Origin: CALLJL01 sp964627255
GTDB lineage: Bacteria; Acidobacteriota; Aminicenantia; Aminicenantales; CALLJL01
DNA: 64,000 nucleotides
Reading direction: 5' to 3'
Assembly: GCA_964627255.1 (NCBI GenBank)
Contig: CAZVIN010000083.1
Coordinates: 1 to 64,000 of the forward strand
The notes beneath the pieces were generated by a model that was not told where the DNA came from, did no database searches, and saw nothing but the letters and a program-made list of their open reading frames with translations. A program made the position numbers and the translations under genes. Of the stretch, positions 55,651 through 64,000 are shown one piece after another (position 1 is the stretch's first letter; every line of letters begins with the position of its first letter).

Positions 55651-56796
55651 ATGTTTAAAAAGTATTATCTGTTATCTCCAGGACCAACGCCGCTTCCTGA
55701 GGAAGTACTTTCGGTGGCCTCAGAACCGATTATTCATCACCGGACGCCGGAATTTTCGGCCATCTTCATGGAAGTTTCGGAGGGGTTAAAGCAGCTTTTT
55801 GGAACTAACCAGGATGTTTTTATCCTTACCTCTTCTGGGACAGGCGCTATGGAAACAGCTGTTGTCAACACTTTGAGCCCCGGTGATAAAGTCATAACTA
55901 TTAACGGAGGCAAGTTTGGCGAGCGTTGGGGCAAGATTTGTCGGGCCTATGGCGTTGAAGTCAAAGAAATTGTTCTTGAGTGGGGCGAGGATTTTACCAA
56001 GGAGCAGTTGGCCGCTGAACTCAAGGCGAACCCGGAAGTAAAAGCTGTTTTTGCCACTCTGTCGGAAACTTCCTCGGGAGCTATCTATGACATTCAGGGC
56101 TTTGGAGAAGTGGTGGCAGCGACCGACGCCATTTTGGTCGTTGACGGGATATCAGGTCTGGGAGCTACGCCCTGCCCGATGGATGAATGGCAGATAGATG
56201 TTATGGTCACTGGCTCCCAGAAGTCGCTGATGATTCCACCGGGGCTGGCCTATATCGCTTTTAGTCCCAAGGCCTGGAAACTGGTAGAGAAAGCGAAAAT
56301 GCCTCGATTTTATTTTGACGCTAAGGCCGCTAAGAAGAATCTGGAAAAGCAGACCACACCTTGGACTCCTGCGGTCTCTCTTATTATTCAGCAAAAGAAA
56401 GCCTTGGATAGGATTAAGGCCATCGGGATTGACGGTCTGTTGGAACATCATCGGATTTTGGGAGAGGCCACCAGAACGGGAGTGAAGGCGCTGGGTCTGG
56501 AGCTTTTAGCGAAGCGGCCAGGAAATATTTTAACCGCTGTCAAGGTTCCGGCTGGAGTCGATGGCGTTAAACTGGTTAAGCTTATGCAGAGCAAATATCG
56601 AGCCTATATCGCTGGTGGCCAAGACCCTTACAAAGGAAAAATTTTCCGGATTGCCCATCTGGGATATATGTGCGGGTTTGAAATCATTATGGCCTTGGCA
56701 GCTCTGGAAATGGCTTTGACTGATTTAGGTTTTCCAGTGATGATGGGACAGGCGGTGGGAGCGGCCGAAAAAGTTTTGCGGGAGAATTGGAAATGA
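55651..56796 (+). CDS. Class V aminotransferase (serine-pyruvate/alanine-glyoxylate type)
   Basis: A 381-aa fold-type-I PLP enzyme. Start LSPGPTPLPEEV, substrate segment HHRTPEF, PLP Asp in LVVDGISGLGATP and Schiff-base Lys in TGSQKSLMIPPG. In many anaerobes this family replaces SerC. Its 4-nt overlap with the SerA-like gene suggests 3-phosphohydroxypyruvate or hydroxypyruvate as substrate. AAAGGAGG precedes the start; an adjacent TTG (55648) is the alternative. Cytoplasmic. Confidence 0.88.
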   Translation: MFKKYYLLSPGPTPLPEEVLSVASEPIIHHRTPEFSAIFMEVSEGLKQLFGTNQDVFILTSSGTGAMETAVVNTLSPGDKVITINGGKFGERWGKICRAYGVEVKEIVLEWGEDFTKEQLAAELKANPEVKAVFATLSETSSGAIYDIQGFGEVVAATDAILVVDGISGLGATPCPMDEWQIDVMVTGSQKSLMIPPGLAYIAFSPKAWKLVEKAKMPRFYFDAKAAKKNLEKQTTPWTPAVSLIIQQKKALDRIKAIGIDGLLEHHRILGEATRTGVKALGLELLAKRPGNILTAVKVPAGVDGVKLVKLMQSKYRAYIAGGQDPYKGKIFRIAHLGYMCGFEIIMALAALEMALTDLGFPVMMGQAVGAAEKVLRENWK

Positions 56797-57698
56797 CCAA
56801 GATATTATTAGCTGACCCTTTGGATAAAGAAGCCTTAGAGGAGCTCCGCGGCATTCCTCAGTTTGAAGTCACTTTAAAAACAGGAATGGATGAAGCCGAG
56901 CTGGTCCGGACCATTCCTGAATATGAAGTGGTCGTTGTCAGGAGTGCCACGAAGGTTACTCGGAAGGTAATCGAGGCGGCGCATAAACTTAGGCTTATCA
57001 TCAGGGCGGGAATTGGTTTGGATAATATTGACGTTGAGGCGGCTGAGGAGAAAGGGATTGAAGTAGCCAATACTCCAGCCGCCACCTCTATTTCCGTTGC
57101 TGAACTCACCTTTGGTCTAATGTTGGCAGCGGTCCGGAGACTTGGCCGAGCCAACCTCTCGATGAAGGAACATAAATGGGAGAAAAAGGCCCTTTCCGGG
57201 ACTGAACTCTACGGTAAGACGCTCGGAATTATCGGGTTTGGCCGAATCGGTCAAGAAGTAGCTAAACGCGGCCTGGCTTTTGGGATGAAGGTAATTGCCT
57301 ATGATGTCGTGGCGGTCAAAACCGACTTACCCGTAAGGATGGTTTCTTTTGATGAGCTATTATCTTCGGCTGATATTATTACCCTCCATCTTCCTTTGAC
57401 TAAGGAGACCAAACATCTAATAAGCGGGGCTGAGATTGAGAAAATGAAAAACGGGGTAATAATCATTAATGCGGCTAGAGGCGGGGTGGTTGACGAAGCT
57501 GCCCTCCTGGAAGGGCTGAATAAGGGAAAGGTTAGAGCTGCCTCCCTCGATGTCTTTGAGAAGGAGCCGCCCGTCGATTTTAGCCTTATTGACCATCCGG
57601 AGGTTTTTGCCACCCCGCATATTGGCGCTGCGGCTGAAGAAGGCCAGAGAAGGGCGGGCGCAGAAGTAGTCAAGATCCTTAAAGAAAAATATTTATGA
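56793..57698 (+). CDS. serA: Short D-3-phosphoglycerate dehydrogenase
   Basis: A 301-aa D-2-hydroxyacid dehydrogenase. NAD-binding GFGRIGQEVAKRG motif, the catalytic Arg in INAARGGVVDE, Glu in the LDVFEKEP region and His in TPHIGAAAEE are all present. It lacks the C-terminal ACT/ASB regulatory domains, so no serine feedback site is seen. Overlap with the aminotransferase gene (ATGA at 56793) makes phosphoglycerate the likely substrate. Confidence 0.88.
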   Translation: MTKILLADPLDKEALEELRGIPQFEVTLKTGMDEAELVRTIPEYEVVVVRSATKVTRKVIEAAHKLRLIIRAGIGLDNIDVEAAEEKGIEVANTPAATSISVAELTFGLMLAAVRRLGRANLSMKEHKWEKKALSGTELYGKTLGIIGFGRIGQEVAKRGLAFGMKVIAYDVVAVKTDLPVRMVSFDELLSSADIITLHLPLTKETKHLISGAEIEKMKNGVIIINAARGGVVDEAALLEGLNKGKVRAASLDVFEKEPPVDFSLIDHPEVFATPHIGAAAEEGQRRAGAEVVKILKEKYL

Positions 57699-57779
57699 TT
57701 GACCCAAATAGCCAGAATCTTAAGGGCTGAAAGTTTCGTTTGGCCGGCTGAAGCTTAGCGAAAGAAAGCGGAGGCTAAA

Positions 57780-58937
57780 ATGGTTTATCTTGATAATAAT
57801 GCGACGACTCCCCTTGACCCTCAGGTGATCAAGGCAATGACGGACTTTATGCCGACGCATTTTGGCAACCCCTCTTCCCTCTACCCCATCGGCCGAAAGG
57901 TGAAGGAAATAATCAACGGAGGTCGCGAACTGATTGCCTCCGTCTTAGGTGCGCATCGTTCCGAAATAATCTTTACCGGCTCAGGAACTGAGGCTGATAA
58001 CTTCGCTATCCTCGGCGTCATGGATGCCTTCCCTGACAAAAGAGAGTTCATTACTTCGGCTATTGAACATCCGGCGGTGCTACGCACTGGTCAGTACTTA
58101 GAAAAAAAGGGGTATAAAGTCACCTATGTGCCTGTGGACTCGCAGGGGGTGGTAGACCTTGATTTTTTAAGCGACGCTATTACCCCCCAGACAGCACTTA
58201 TCTCGGTGATGCATGCTAATAACGAAATCGGGACAATTCAACCTATCGAGAAGATAGTGGAAATAGCCAAGAAAAAAGGGGTTTTGGTGCATACTGATGC
58301 GGTGCAAACTTTTGGCAAGATAGAGGTCAACGTCGAAAAGCTCGGCGTCGACCTTCTCTCGATTTCAGCCCATAAGGTTTATGGCCCCAAGGGGGTAGGC
58401 GCTCTGTATATTCGGAAAGGAACAAATATCTATCCTTTTGTTCATGGTGGTCATCAGGAAAGAGGTCTGCGAGCTGGCACCGAAAATACCGTCGGAATTG
58501 TCGGGTTTGCTGAGGCCGTACGCATCCTAAAAGAAAGATGGAAAAAGGATAAGGAGAGAATCGAAAAATTGGCGTCAAAGCTGAAGGAGGGAGTAGAGAC
58601 CAAAATTCCTCAGGTCAAATTCAACGGTCATCCTGAAAACCGGGTCAAGGGCACGCTTAATTTTGCCTTTCCCGGGCTCGAAGCTGAGGCTATCCTTTTG
58701 GCCTTAGCCACCAAGGAAATTTATGTTTCTACTGGTTCTGCTTGCAGCGAAGAATCAGAAGAGGTTTCTCATGTCCTTTTAGGCATAGGCCTGAAGCCTG
58801 AAATTGCCCGCTCTTGCCTTCGCTTTTCGCTCGGCCGGTTCAATAACGAGGAGGAAATAGAGATAGTTTTGCGCGAGCTGCCCGAAATCATCGCCAAGCT
58901 GCGCTCTATTTCCGCTTTCCATCCAGAGGAGGCTTAA
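57780..58937 (+). CDS. nifS: Cysteine desulfurase (NifS/IscS type)
   Basis: A 385-aa PLP enzyme. Start YLDNNATTP, PLP Lys199 in SAHKVYGPKG, persulfide Cys322 in STGSACSEES, and HANNEIG and LRAGTENT segments. The short loop before the catalytic Cys and the length match class I NifS/IscS. It supplies sulfur for Fe-S clusters and tRNA thiolation, relevant to radical SAM proteins such as RimO here. GGAGG precedes the ATG. No IscU is adjacent. Confidence 0.93.
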   Translation: MVYLDNNATTPLDPQVIKAMTDFMPTHFGNPSSLYPIGRKVKEIINGGRELIASVLGAHRSEIIFTGSGTEADNFAILGVMDAFPDKREFITSAIEHPAVLRTGQYLEKKGYKVTYVPVDSQGVVDLDFLSDAITPQTALISVMHANNEIGTIQPIEKIVEIAKKKGVLVHTDAVQTFGKIEVNVEKLGVDLLSISAHKVYGPKGVGALYIRKGTNIYPFVHGGHQERGLRAGTENTVGIVGFAEAVRILKERWKKDKERIEKLASKLKEGVETKIPQVKFNGHPENRVKGTLNFAFPGLEAEAILLALATKEIYVSTGSACSEESEEVSHVLLGIGLKPEIARSCLRFSLGRFNNEEEIEIVLRELPEIIAKLRSISAFHPEEA

Positions 58938-58939
58938 AA

Positions 58940-59830
58940 TTGAAAGACTCTTACTTCTTGGCCAGATTGGAAAAGGGAATAGTTCTCTTTGACGGCGCGA
59001 TGGGCACGGAACTAATAAAGCGGGGTTTGAAGCCAGGCGAATGTCCGGAAACCTGGAACCTTTCCCACCCCAAGGACATAGAAGAGGTCCACCGGAGCTA
59101 TTTTGAAGCGGGTTCAGAGGTAGTGACGACCAATAGTTTTGGCGGTCACCCTGTTAAGCTTAAAGCTTATGGTTTAGAAACAAAGGCTGAGGAGCTGAAT
59201 TATGCTGCCGCCTCGGTCGCGGCTCAAGCCAAGGAAAAAGGCCAATTTGTGGCCGGTAGCTTAGGACCAGCCGGCCAATTTCTCAAGCCCTATGGGCCGT
59301 TAGAAGAAGCTGAGCTCGAGGCCGGGTTTTATCTTCAGGCTTCTGCCTTAGCCGCAGGAGGCGCTGACCTCCTTCTAATCGAGACCATGTATGACTTAAG
59401 GGAAGCTCTTTGTGCCTTGCGGGCGGCCAAAAGAGCTGCCTCATCGCTCCCTGTCCTGGTAACAATGACTTTCCAGCGCACGCCCCGAGGATTTTTTACT
59501 CTGATGGGGCAAAAGGTTGCAGATTGCTTGCAAAGTCTTGAGGCCGCGGGCGCCGACGGCGCTGGCGCTAATTGCACCTTAACCAGCCAGGACATGGCTG
59601 AGTTAGCGCCCCTGTTGAGGGCCGAAACTTCCCTCCCTCTTCTTGTTCAGCCTAATGCTGGCCAACCAAAAACTGATTCGGATGGCCGGCTCGTTTATTC
59701 CCAGACAATCGACGATTTTGTCCTCGGCTTTACGCAAATTTTAGAGGCGGGAGTCCAGGCCGTCGGCGGCTGCTGTGGTACCAACCCTGAATACATTCGT
59801 CGCTTGTCTAACTTGATTAGAATAGAATGA
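58940..59830 (+). CDS. Homocysteine S-methyltransferase domain protein (MetH N-terminal module)
   Basis: A 296-aa Zn-dependent homocysteine-binding barrel. Start LFDGAMGTEL and TTNSFGG motif. Zinc ligands Cys212 (GANC) and Cys278-Cys279 (GGCCG) are present. It corresponds to the first module of MetH. The start is TTG at 58940, backed by a full GAGGAGG 7 nt upstream and lying 2 nt after the nifS stop. The following gene supplies the methyl-THF module. Confidence 0.9.
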   Translation: MKDSYFLARLEKGIVLFDGAMGTELIKRGLKPGECPETWNLSHPKDIEEVHRSYFEAGSEVVTTNSFGGHPVKLKAYGLETKAEELNYAAASVAAQAKEKGQFVAGSLGPAGQFLKPYGPLEEAELEAGFYLQASALAAGGADLLLIETMYDLREALCALRAAKRAASSLPVLVTMTFQRTPRGFFTLMGQKVADCLQSLEAAGADGAGANCTLTSQDMAELAPLLRAETSLPLLVQPNAGQPKTDSDGRLVYSQTIDDFVLGFTQILEAGVQAVGGCCGTNPEYIRRLSNLIRIE

Positions 59831-60639
59831 TAATCATTGGCGAACGTCTTAACTCCAGCCGGTTATCGGTGCGCCAAGCCTTGGAAAAAAAAGATGAAAG
59901 TTTCTTGGTTAACGAAGCCCTGAAGCAAAAGCAGGCCGGCGCTGATATTCTGGATTTGAACGTCTCCGCTCTTCCTGAGAGGGAAATAGAATTGTTAAGA
60001 TGGGCTGTGCCCTTACTGCAGGAAAGGGTCGACCTTCCGCTGGCCATTGATTCGCCCCATCCTTTAGCCATCGAGGTCGGCCTCAGTTTACATCGAGGTC
60101 GGGCTTTCCTTAATTCCCTGAGCTTAGAAAAAAACAGGTGGGAGGAACTTTTGCCAATTATTAAGGAATACAGACCCTTAATAGTAGCCTTATGTCTCGA
60201 TGAAGCTGGCTTGCCCTCGACACCTGAAGAAACGCTCCAATTAGCGCAAAGAATAAGCACGAAGCTGGAGAAAGAAGGATTGGACCCGGCAGATGTTTTT
60301 CTCGACCCCCTAGTAAGGCCTTTAGGAGTGGATTATAAGGCAGGGACTCTTTTTCTTCTTTCCCTCCGGCTTATAAAGCAAGAATTGCCTGCTTTCCGCA
60401 CTATTGCTGGAATTAGTAATATTTCCTTTGGCCTGCCTCTGCGGTCTCTTTTAAACCGGTCGCTTCTCAGTTTGGCGGTGGAAGTCGGCCTGGACGCAGC
60501 GATAATCGACCCTTGCGACTCAGAGATGACCGCCTCTCTTAAGGCCAGCGAAGCTCTTTGCGGCCGAGATATTAACCTGAAGGCTTATCTTAGCTATGCG
60601 CGGGAAAGGAAAAGAACTCAAAAAAACCAGCTTCCCTAA
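59827..60639 (+). CDS. Methyl-THF-binding methyltransferase (MetH/AcsE pterin module)
   Basis: A 270-aa pterin-binding TIM barrel of the dihydropteroate synthase/MeTr type: IIIGERLNSSR, GADILDLNVSA, PLAIDSPHP, VFLDPLVRPLG and AGISNISFGLP. It overlaps the homocysteine-methyltransferase gene by 4 nt (ATGA). Together they equal the first two domains of MetH. The B12-binding domain is absent and must be encoded elsewhere. In other lineages a free pterin-binding protein transfers methyl groups to a corrinoid protein. Confidence 0.87.
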   Translation: MIIIGERLNSSRLSVRQALEKKDESFLVNEALKQKQAGADILDLNVSALPEREIELLRWAVPLLQERVDLPLAIDSPHPLAIEVGLSLHRGRAFLNSLSLEKNRWEELLPIIKEYRPLIVALCLDEAGLPSTPEETLQLAQRISTKLEKEGLDPADVFLDPLVRPLGVDYKAGTLFLLSLRLIKQELPAFRTIAGISNISFGLPLRSLLNRSLLSLAVEVGLDAAIIDPCDSEMTASLKASEALCGRDINLKAYLSYARERKRTQKNQLP

Positions 60640-60741
60640 AAATACCGAATTAGCTTTCCAGTTGATAATTTTTTAAAGCAACTAGTCGGGGTTGAGAAAA
60701 TAATTCCTAATTTATAGCTTAATTCGATTTGATTTTATTTG

Positions 60742-61290
60742 CTATATTTTAGCCTTCAGAAGGGCTAATTGGCCTAAATAAATTTCTCTTACTTGGAGAA
60801 AAAAAGGGTGGTAGGTTTCTTGCTTAAAATCAGGATAAGTCCAGTCCAAAGTATGAATTGAGTTGCGCCGGAATAAAAATTCTAAATGAGCATAAATGCC
60901 TGAGGCGAGGGGAATGCGGTGAGAAAAATTTTTAGCTGTGGCCATAATTAAAGCCGCGGGAGTCAAGATTCCCGGGTCGATATTAACTATCCGATTTGGA
61001 GATTGAAATTCTTGTTTTAATTTTTTTTCCAGCCGGTTCGTCTCAAGCTTGACCTGCGGTAACCTCGAAGGGTCTTGAAGCTGACGGAAACTGAGGAAGC
61101 ATCTGTTGAGGCCGGGACCCATTTCCTTGGCATAATAGTCAGTATAATCAAAGGGAAAAAGCTGACTTCTTAAGTCAACTGGGCCAAAAAGGCCGATAAG
61201 CTCATCTTCAGCCGCGGCAAAAAAAGTTTCAGACGAGGCAATCAGCCCACAAATAAGCTTGGACGGCAAAAAGTCTTTAGTTTCAGACAT
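60742..61290 (-). CDS. DUF4416 family protein
   Basis: A 182-aa cytoplasmic protein. The arrangement of ICGLIAS, LFGPVDL, FPFDYTDYYAKEMG and NIDPGILTPAAL matches DUF4416. No catalytic motif or function is known. It has no signal peptide. It is divergent from asnS, with copy B of the dispersed repeat starting 67 nt upstream. Confidence 0.82.
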   Translation of the reverse strand: MSETKDFLPSKLICGLIASSETFFAAAEDELIGLFGPVDLRSQLFPFDYTDYYAKEMGPGLNRCFLSFRQLQDPSRLPQVKLETNRLEKKLKQEFQSPNRIVNIDPGILTPAALIMATAKNFSHRIPLASGIYAHLEFLFRRNSIHTLDWTYPDFKQETYHPFFLQVREIYLGQLALLKAKI

Positions 61291-61356
61291 AATTTATCTA
61301 AAACAATTTGATTTAAGGTTAGCCTAAAAAGGCAGCGGAAGCAATCATCTTCCGCT
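61291..61356 (-). other. Upstream region of DUF4416 with hairpin
   Basis: A 7-bp perfect hairpin, GCGGAAG/CTTCCGC (61335-61341 with 61349-61355), adjoins the start of repeat copy B. It is absent from copy A. Confidence 0.45.
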
Positions 61357-61563
61357 TTATCATGAATATTTAGCATTTTTTTTCTGAATGCTCTTGTATC
61401 CGGGGAAGAGAGAGGTTTTATAAACCCTGACCTTAATCCTTTTTTAGAATTTATAATGAGGATAAATCGTCTTTGAATTTTTAAAACACATTTATAGTTC
61501 ACTTAAATCTTGAATCATCTTTTTTTAAAGAAATGCAGCCGATATAGCTTAGTAGCTCATCAC
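61357..61563 (+). repeat. Dispersed ~210-nt repeat, copy B
   Basis: The partner of 3741-3950, same orientation and nearly equal length. The conserved palindrome position reads GGTTTTATAAACC at 61414-61426, against GCTTTATAAAGC in copy A; pairing is kept while two bases differ. It lies between divergent DUF4416 and asnS, upstream of the asnS promoter. Confidence 0.6.
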
Positions 61564-61590
61564 AATTTTTGCGCAACAGCCTTCTCTTGA

Positions 61591-61619
61591 TTGACCGGTT
61601 AGGTCAAATGGCTTATAAT
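61591..61619 (+). promoter_or_regulatory. Promoter of asnS (leaderless)
   Basis: TTGACC and a perfect TATAAT are spaced by 17 nt. The -10 box ends 9 nt before the ATG at 61629. There is no ribosome binding site. Confidence 0.72.
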
Positions 61620-61628
61620 TCAGCCATT

Positions 61629-62921
61629 ATGAAACGGGTATATATCGAAGAAATCAGCCGCTACCAGGGAGAAGAAGTAGAAATCAGGGGCTGGGTATAT
61701 AATAAGCGTTCCAGCGGCAAGGTTCGTTTCCTTTTGGTTAGAGACGGGACTGGAATCATCCAGGCAACAATCTTCAGCCCCGAAAGGGACAATCCCCTTT
61801 TCCTTCAGTTTGACCAGCTTACCCAGGAGTCATCTGTGGTCATCCGGGGTCGAATTGTGGAGGAAAAAAGAGCGCCAGGCGGCTACGAGATGGCGGTCGA
61901 GGAGATGGAGACAATCCAAATAGCTCAGGATTATCCTATAACTCCGAAAGAACACAGCGTTCCTTTTTTAATGGAGCACCGCCATCTGTGGCTCCGGTCG
62001 CGTAAGCAAAACGCCGTTCTTCAAGTACGTTGGGAAGTGATTCGTGCTATACGCGACTTCTTTGACAGCCACGGATTTCGCCTGGTTGATGCCCCGATAC
62101 TTACCCCCAGCGCCTGTGAAGGGACGACCACGCTCTTTGAAACCCAGTACTTCGACCAGAAAGCCTATCTTAGTCAGAGCGGCCAGCTCTATATGGAAGC
62201 AGCGGCCATGGCTTTGGGTAAAGTTTATTGTTTTGGCCCGACCTTTCGCGCAGAAAGGAGCAAGACACGACGTCACTTGATTGAATTCTGGATGGTTGAG
62301 CCCGAGGTAGCCTTCGCTACCTTAGAGGACATAATTGGCCTGGCGGAAGAGCTTATTCTTTTCATTTTAGAAAGAGTCCTGACGAGGCGAAAGGCGGACC
62401 TGGAGACGCTGGAAAGAAACACGGCTCCCATAGAAAAAATTAAGAAACCTTTCCCCCGCCTAACTTATGATGAAACAGTTGCCCTATTGCAGGCGAAAGG
62501 CTCAAAAATGAGTTATGGCGATGATTTTGGGGCGCCAGAAGAGACTCTTTTGTCCAAGATATATGACCAACCAGTTTGTGTCACTCATTTTCCCGCCAAA
62601 ATTAAAGCCTTCTACATGCAGCCTGACGAGAAAAATCCTGACCTGGCCCTGGGCGTGGATATCATGGCTTCTGAAGGTTATGGCGAAATAGTTGGCGGCG
62701 GCCAGAGAATCCATGACCTGAAGCTCTTAGAGAAAAGACTGGCGGAGTTTAATCTGCCGCGCCAAGCTTATGAATGGTATCTTGATTTAAGACGGTTTGG
62801 TTCGGTACCTCATGCCGGTTTTGGCCTCGGCTTAGAAAGGACTGTGGCCTGGATTTGCCAATTAAAGCATATTCGAGAAGCTATTCCCTTTCCTCGCCTT
62901 CTTTACCGTATTTATCCCTGA
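61629..62921 (+). CDS. asnS: Asparaginyl-tRNA synthetase
   Basis: A 430-aa class IIb synthetase. An OB-fold anticodon-binding domain (about 15-100, EVEIRGWVYNKRSSGKVRF) is followed by the catalytic domain. Motif 2 is FGPTFRAERSKTRRHLIEFWMVEPE and motif 3 is GLGLERTVAW. These and the length fit AsnRS rather than AspRS. It charges tRNA-Asn directly. The frame opens at 61569, but the ATG at 61629 is fixed by the promoter and the family N-terminus. Confidence 0.93.
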   Translation: MKRVYIEEISRYQGEEVEIRGWVYNKRSSGKVRFLLVRDGTGIIQATIFSPERDNPLFLQFDQLTQESSVVIRGRIVEEKRAPGGYEMAVEEMETIQIAQDYPITPKEHSVPFLMEHRHLWLRSRKQNAVLQVRWEVIRAIRDFFDSHGFRLVDAPILTPSACEGTTTLFETQYFDQKAYLSQSGQLYMEAAAMALGKVYCFGPTFRAERSKTRRHLIEFWMVEPEVAFATLEDIIGLAEELILFILERVLTRRKADLETLERNTAPIEKIKKPFPRLTYDETVALLQAKGSKMSYGDDFGAPEETLLSKIYDQPVCVTHFPAKIKAFYMQPDEKNPDLALGVDIMASEGYGEIVGGGQRIHDLKLLEKRLAEFNLPRQAYEWYLDLRRFGSVPHAGFGLGLERTVAWICQLKHIREAIPFPRLLYRIYP

Positions 62922-63259
62922 GAAGCGCCTTTGGCTTATGTTCCATCTTCGCCAAACTAAGAAATGACGCATCCGGAAATACCTTGCTTCCTGACTGGTT
63001 TTCGACCCCTTTTCGTCTTCATCGTTGGGGGTGCCGGCAGAACTCGCCGCGCTGTGAGTCATGGCAGCTCGGGAGCTTTGGCGCCCTCTTGGCCTCTATC
63101 TTTGACCTGTTCAGTCTCAGTCATCCACACCGGCCAGAGGTTCTCTTGAAGGATGATTCGGGAGGGCTAAACATTCAATGGTCGCTTCCACAATTCCGTA
63201 CTTTGCCCTCAAAAGAGACGCTATAAAGTGAAAAAAACTGATTAGATAAGTTCGAAAAA
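62922..63259. other. Intergenic gap asnS/rimO
   Basis: Several short open frames overlap here, none with a ribosome binding site or recognisable domain. The longest (to 63226) runs out of asnS in another frame and ends in a fairly protein-like stretch, possibly a decayed gene. AT-rich boxes near 63222-63248 may hold the rimO promoter. Confidence 0.4.
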
Positions 63260-64000
63260 ATGACTCTTCCCAAGGGCCAGACTGTTTGTTTGATCAACCT
63301 TGGTTGTGCCAAAAACTTGGTCGATAGCGAGGTCCTCTTAGGGCTTCTGGCCGAAGCTGGCTATATCCCCTATCCTGACCCGACGCTGGCCGAGGTCATT
63401 CTAGTTAACACCTGTGGTTTTATTAAGCCCGCCCGCTTGGAAAGCCGTAAAGCTATTCGGGAGGTTTTGCGCCAGAAAAAACGGGACCCGAATAAAAAAA
63501 TCGGCATCTTAGGCTGTTACGTCGAAAAAGAGAAAGAAAGCTTAAAACAACAATTTCCTGAAATTGACTTCTGGCTGGGCGTAAAAGAATTAGAACAAGT
63601 TGTTTCGGCCATTCAGGGCAAACACTTTTCGGCCTCCCGATATACCTTTCTTTATCATGAAAACATGCCGCGGCTGCTTTCAACTCCGCCTGTCTGGGCC
63701 TACGTTAAAATTGCTGAAGGTTGCTCCCACAGCTGCTCGTTTTGCACGATTCCGGCGATCAAAGGCGCTTATCGTTCCAGGCCCTCAGCTTCCATCATTA
63801 AAGAGATAAAAAGCTTGGCCGAGGCGGGGGTCAAGGAAATCAACCTTATTTCTCAAGATACAACTTATTACGGTCGGGATAGAGGAAAAAAGAATCAACT
63901 GGCTGCCCTGCTTGAAGCCCTCGTTAGAATCCGTGAGATTGCCTGGGTCCGCTGGCTTTACGGCTTCCCTGAAGAAATCGACGAGCCTCTCCTTGAGATT
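63260..64000 (+). CDS. rimO: RimO-like ribosomal protein S12 methylthiotransferase, 5' part
   Basis: The first 247 codons of a methylthiotransferase, cut by the window edge. The N-terminal MTTase domain has its three cluster Cys in NLGCAKNLVDSE, VNTCGF and LGCYVE. The radical SAM motif CxxxCxxC (CSHSCSFC, followed by TIPAIKGAYRSR) and LISQDTTYYG follow. NLGCAKNLVDSE and the IKG segment favour RimO over MiaB. It adds a methylthio group to an Asp of ribosomal protein S12. The ATG lacks a clear ribosome binding site. Confidence 0.88.
   Translation, partial: MTLPKGQTVCLINLGCAKNLVDSEVLLGLLAEAGYIPYPDPTLAEVILVNTCGFIKPARLESRKAIREVLRQKKRDPNKKIGILGCYVEKEKESLKQQFPEIDFWLGVKELEQVVSAIQGKHFSASRYTFLYHENMPRLLSTPPVWAYVKIAEGCSHSCSFCTIPAIKGAYRSRPSASIIKEIKSLAEAGVKEINLISQDTTYYGRDRGKKNQLAALLEALVRIREIAWVRWLYGFPEEIDEPLLEI

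Noticed and set aside
1..64000. tRNA, rRNA, CRISPR arrays, insertion sequences, attachment sites
   Set aside because: I looked for TTCGA-type arms with CCA ends, regular short repeats, transposase motifs and terminal inverted repeats, and found none convincing.

Overview
The window looks like a chromosomal segment of an uncultured anaerobic bacterium of the Acidobacteriota/Candidatus Aminicenantes type. The clues are indirect: a GWxTD-domain protein, sulfatase-TPR and carboxypeptidase-regulatory-TPR fusions, a TonB-dependent receptor with an N-terminal regulatory domain, several Tat-exported enzymes, and many secreted amidohydrolases and peptidases. Three GH57 enzymes, an archaeal-type IMP cyclohydrolase and a ComA homologue suggest a thermophilic or deep-subsurface relative. 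The taxon is inferred, not proven. Base composition and gene style look even throughout. I see no tRNA, rRNA, CRISPR, phage or complete insertion sequence.

Layout. 1-10.8 kb, minus strand: a secreted esterase, a beta-CASP RNase, a membrane/M1-peptidase/DUF4097 group, and RlmI plus NUDIX. 11-12.5 kb: glgA. 12.7-18.3 kb, minus strand: a sulfatase-like TPR protein and a TonB-dependent receptor with a strong terminator. 18.5-22 kb: a GWxTD protein and a TPR protein, preceded by what may be a decayed GWxTD copy. 22.1-29.8 kb: a tightly packed plus-strand operon of three GH57 enzymes, a soluble GAF histidine kinase, a single-domain response regulator and GalT. 30-32.3 kb, minus strand: a LigD-type phosphoesterase domain, a stand-alone AICAR transformylase and a PurO-type IMP cyclohydrolase. 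32.4-36.6 kb: LOG protein, RlpA, a Tat-exported asparaginase and an MFS transporter. 36.7-42.8 kb, minus strand: four exported amidohydrolases. 43.4-46.1 kb: UbiE/MenG, an HprK-like P-loop protein and ComA. 46.2-51.1 kb, minus strand: a GH63-like glycosidase, a radical SAM protein and a PLP enzyme, the last two with Tat-like signals. 51.6-54.1 kb: a DUF362-ferredoxin protein and a small beta-barrel. 54.4-60.6 kb, plus strand: an M20 peptidase, then a serine/cysteine/methionine one-carbon group (class V aminotransferase, short SerA, NifS, a two-gene split MetH). 60.7-64 kb: DUF4416, asnS and the 5' part of rimO, cut by the window edge.

How the genes fit together. The GH57 operon with glgA and galT is a glycogen/alpha-glucan module that appears tied to a phosphorelay. 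The exported hydrolases, receptor and transporters suggest scavenging of peptides and glycans. The 55-60 kb block can convert 3-phosphoglycerate-level carbon to serine, mobilise sulfur from cysteine and feed methyl groups to homocysteine.

Two non-coding signals stand out. At least seven genes have a -10 box only 6-9 nt upstream of the start codon, five of them with a good -35 box at 17-nt spacing, so they are probably transcribed as leaderless mRNAs. A diverged ~210-nt repeat occurs at 3741-3950 and 61357-61563, in the same position relative to a flanking minus-strand gene, with a palindromic core that changes by compensating substitutions.
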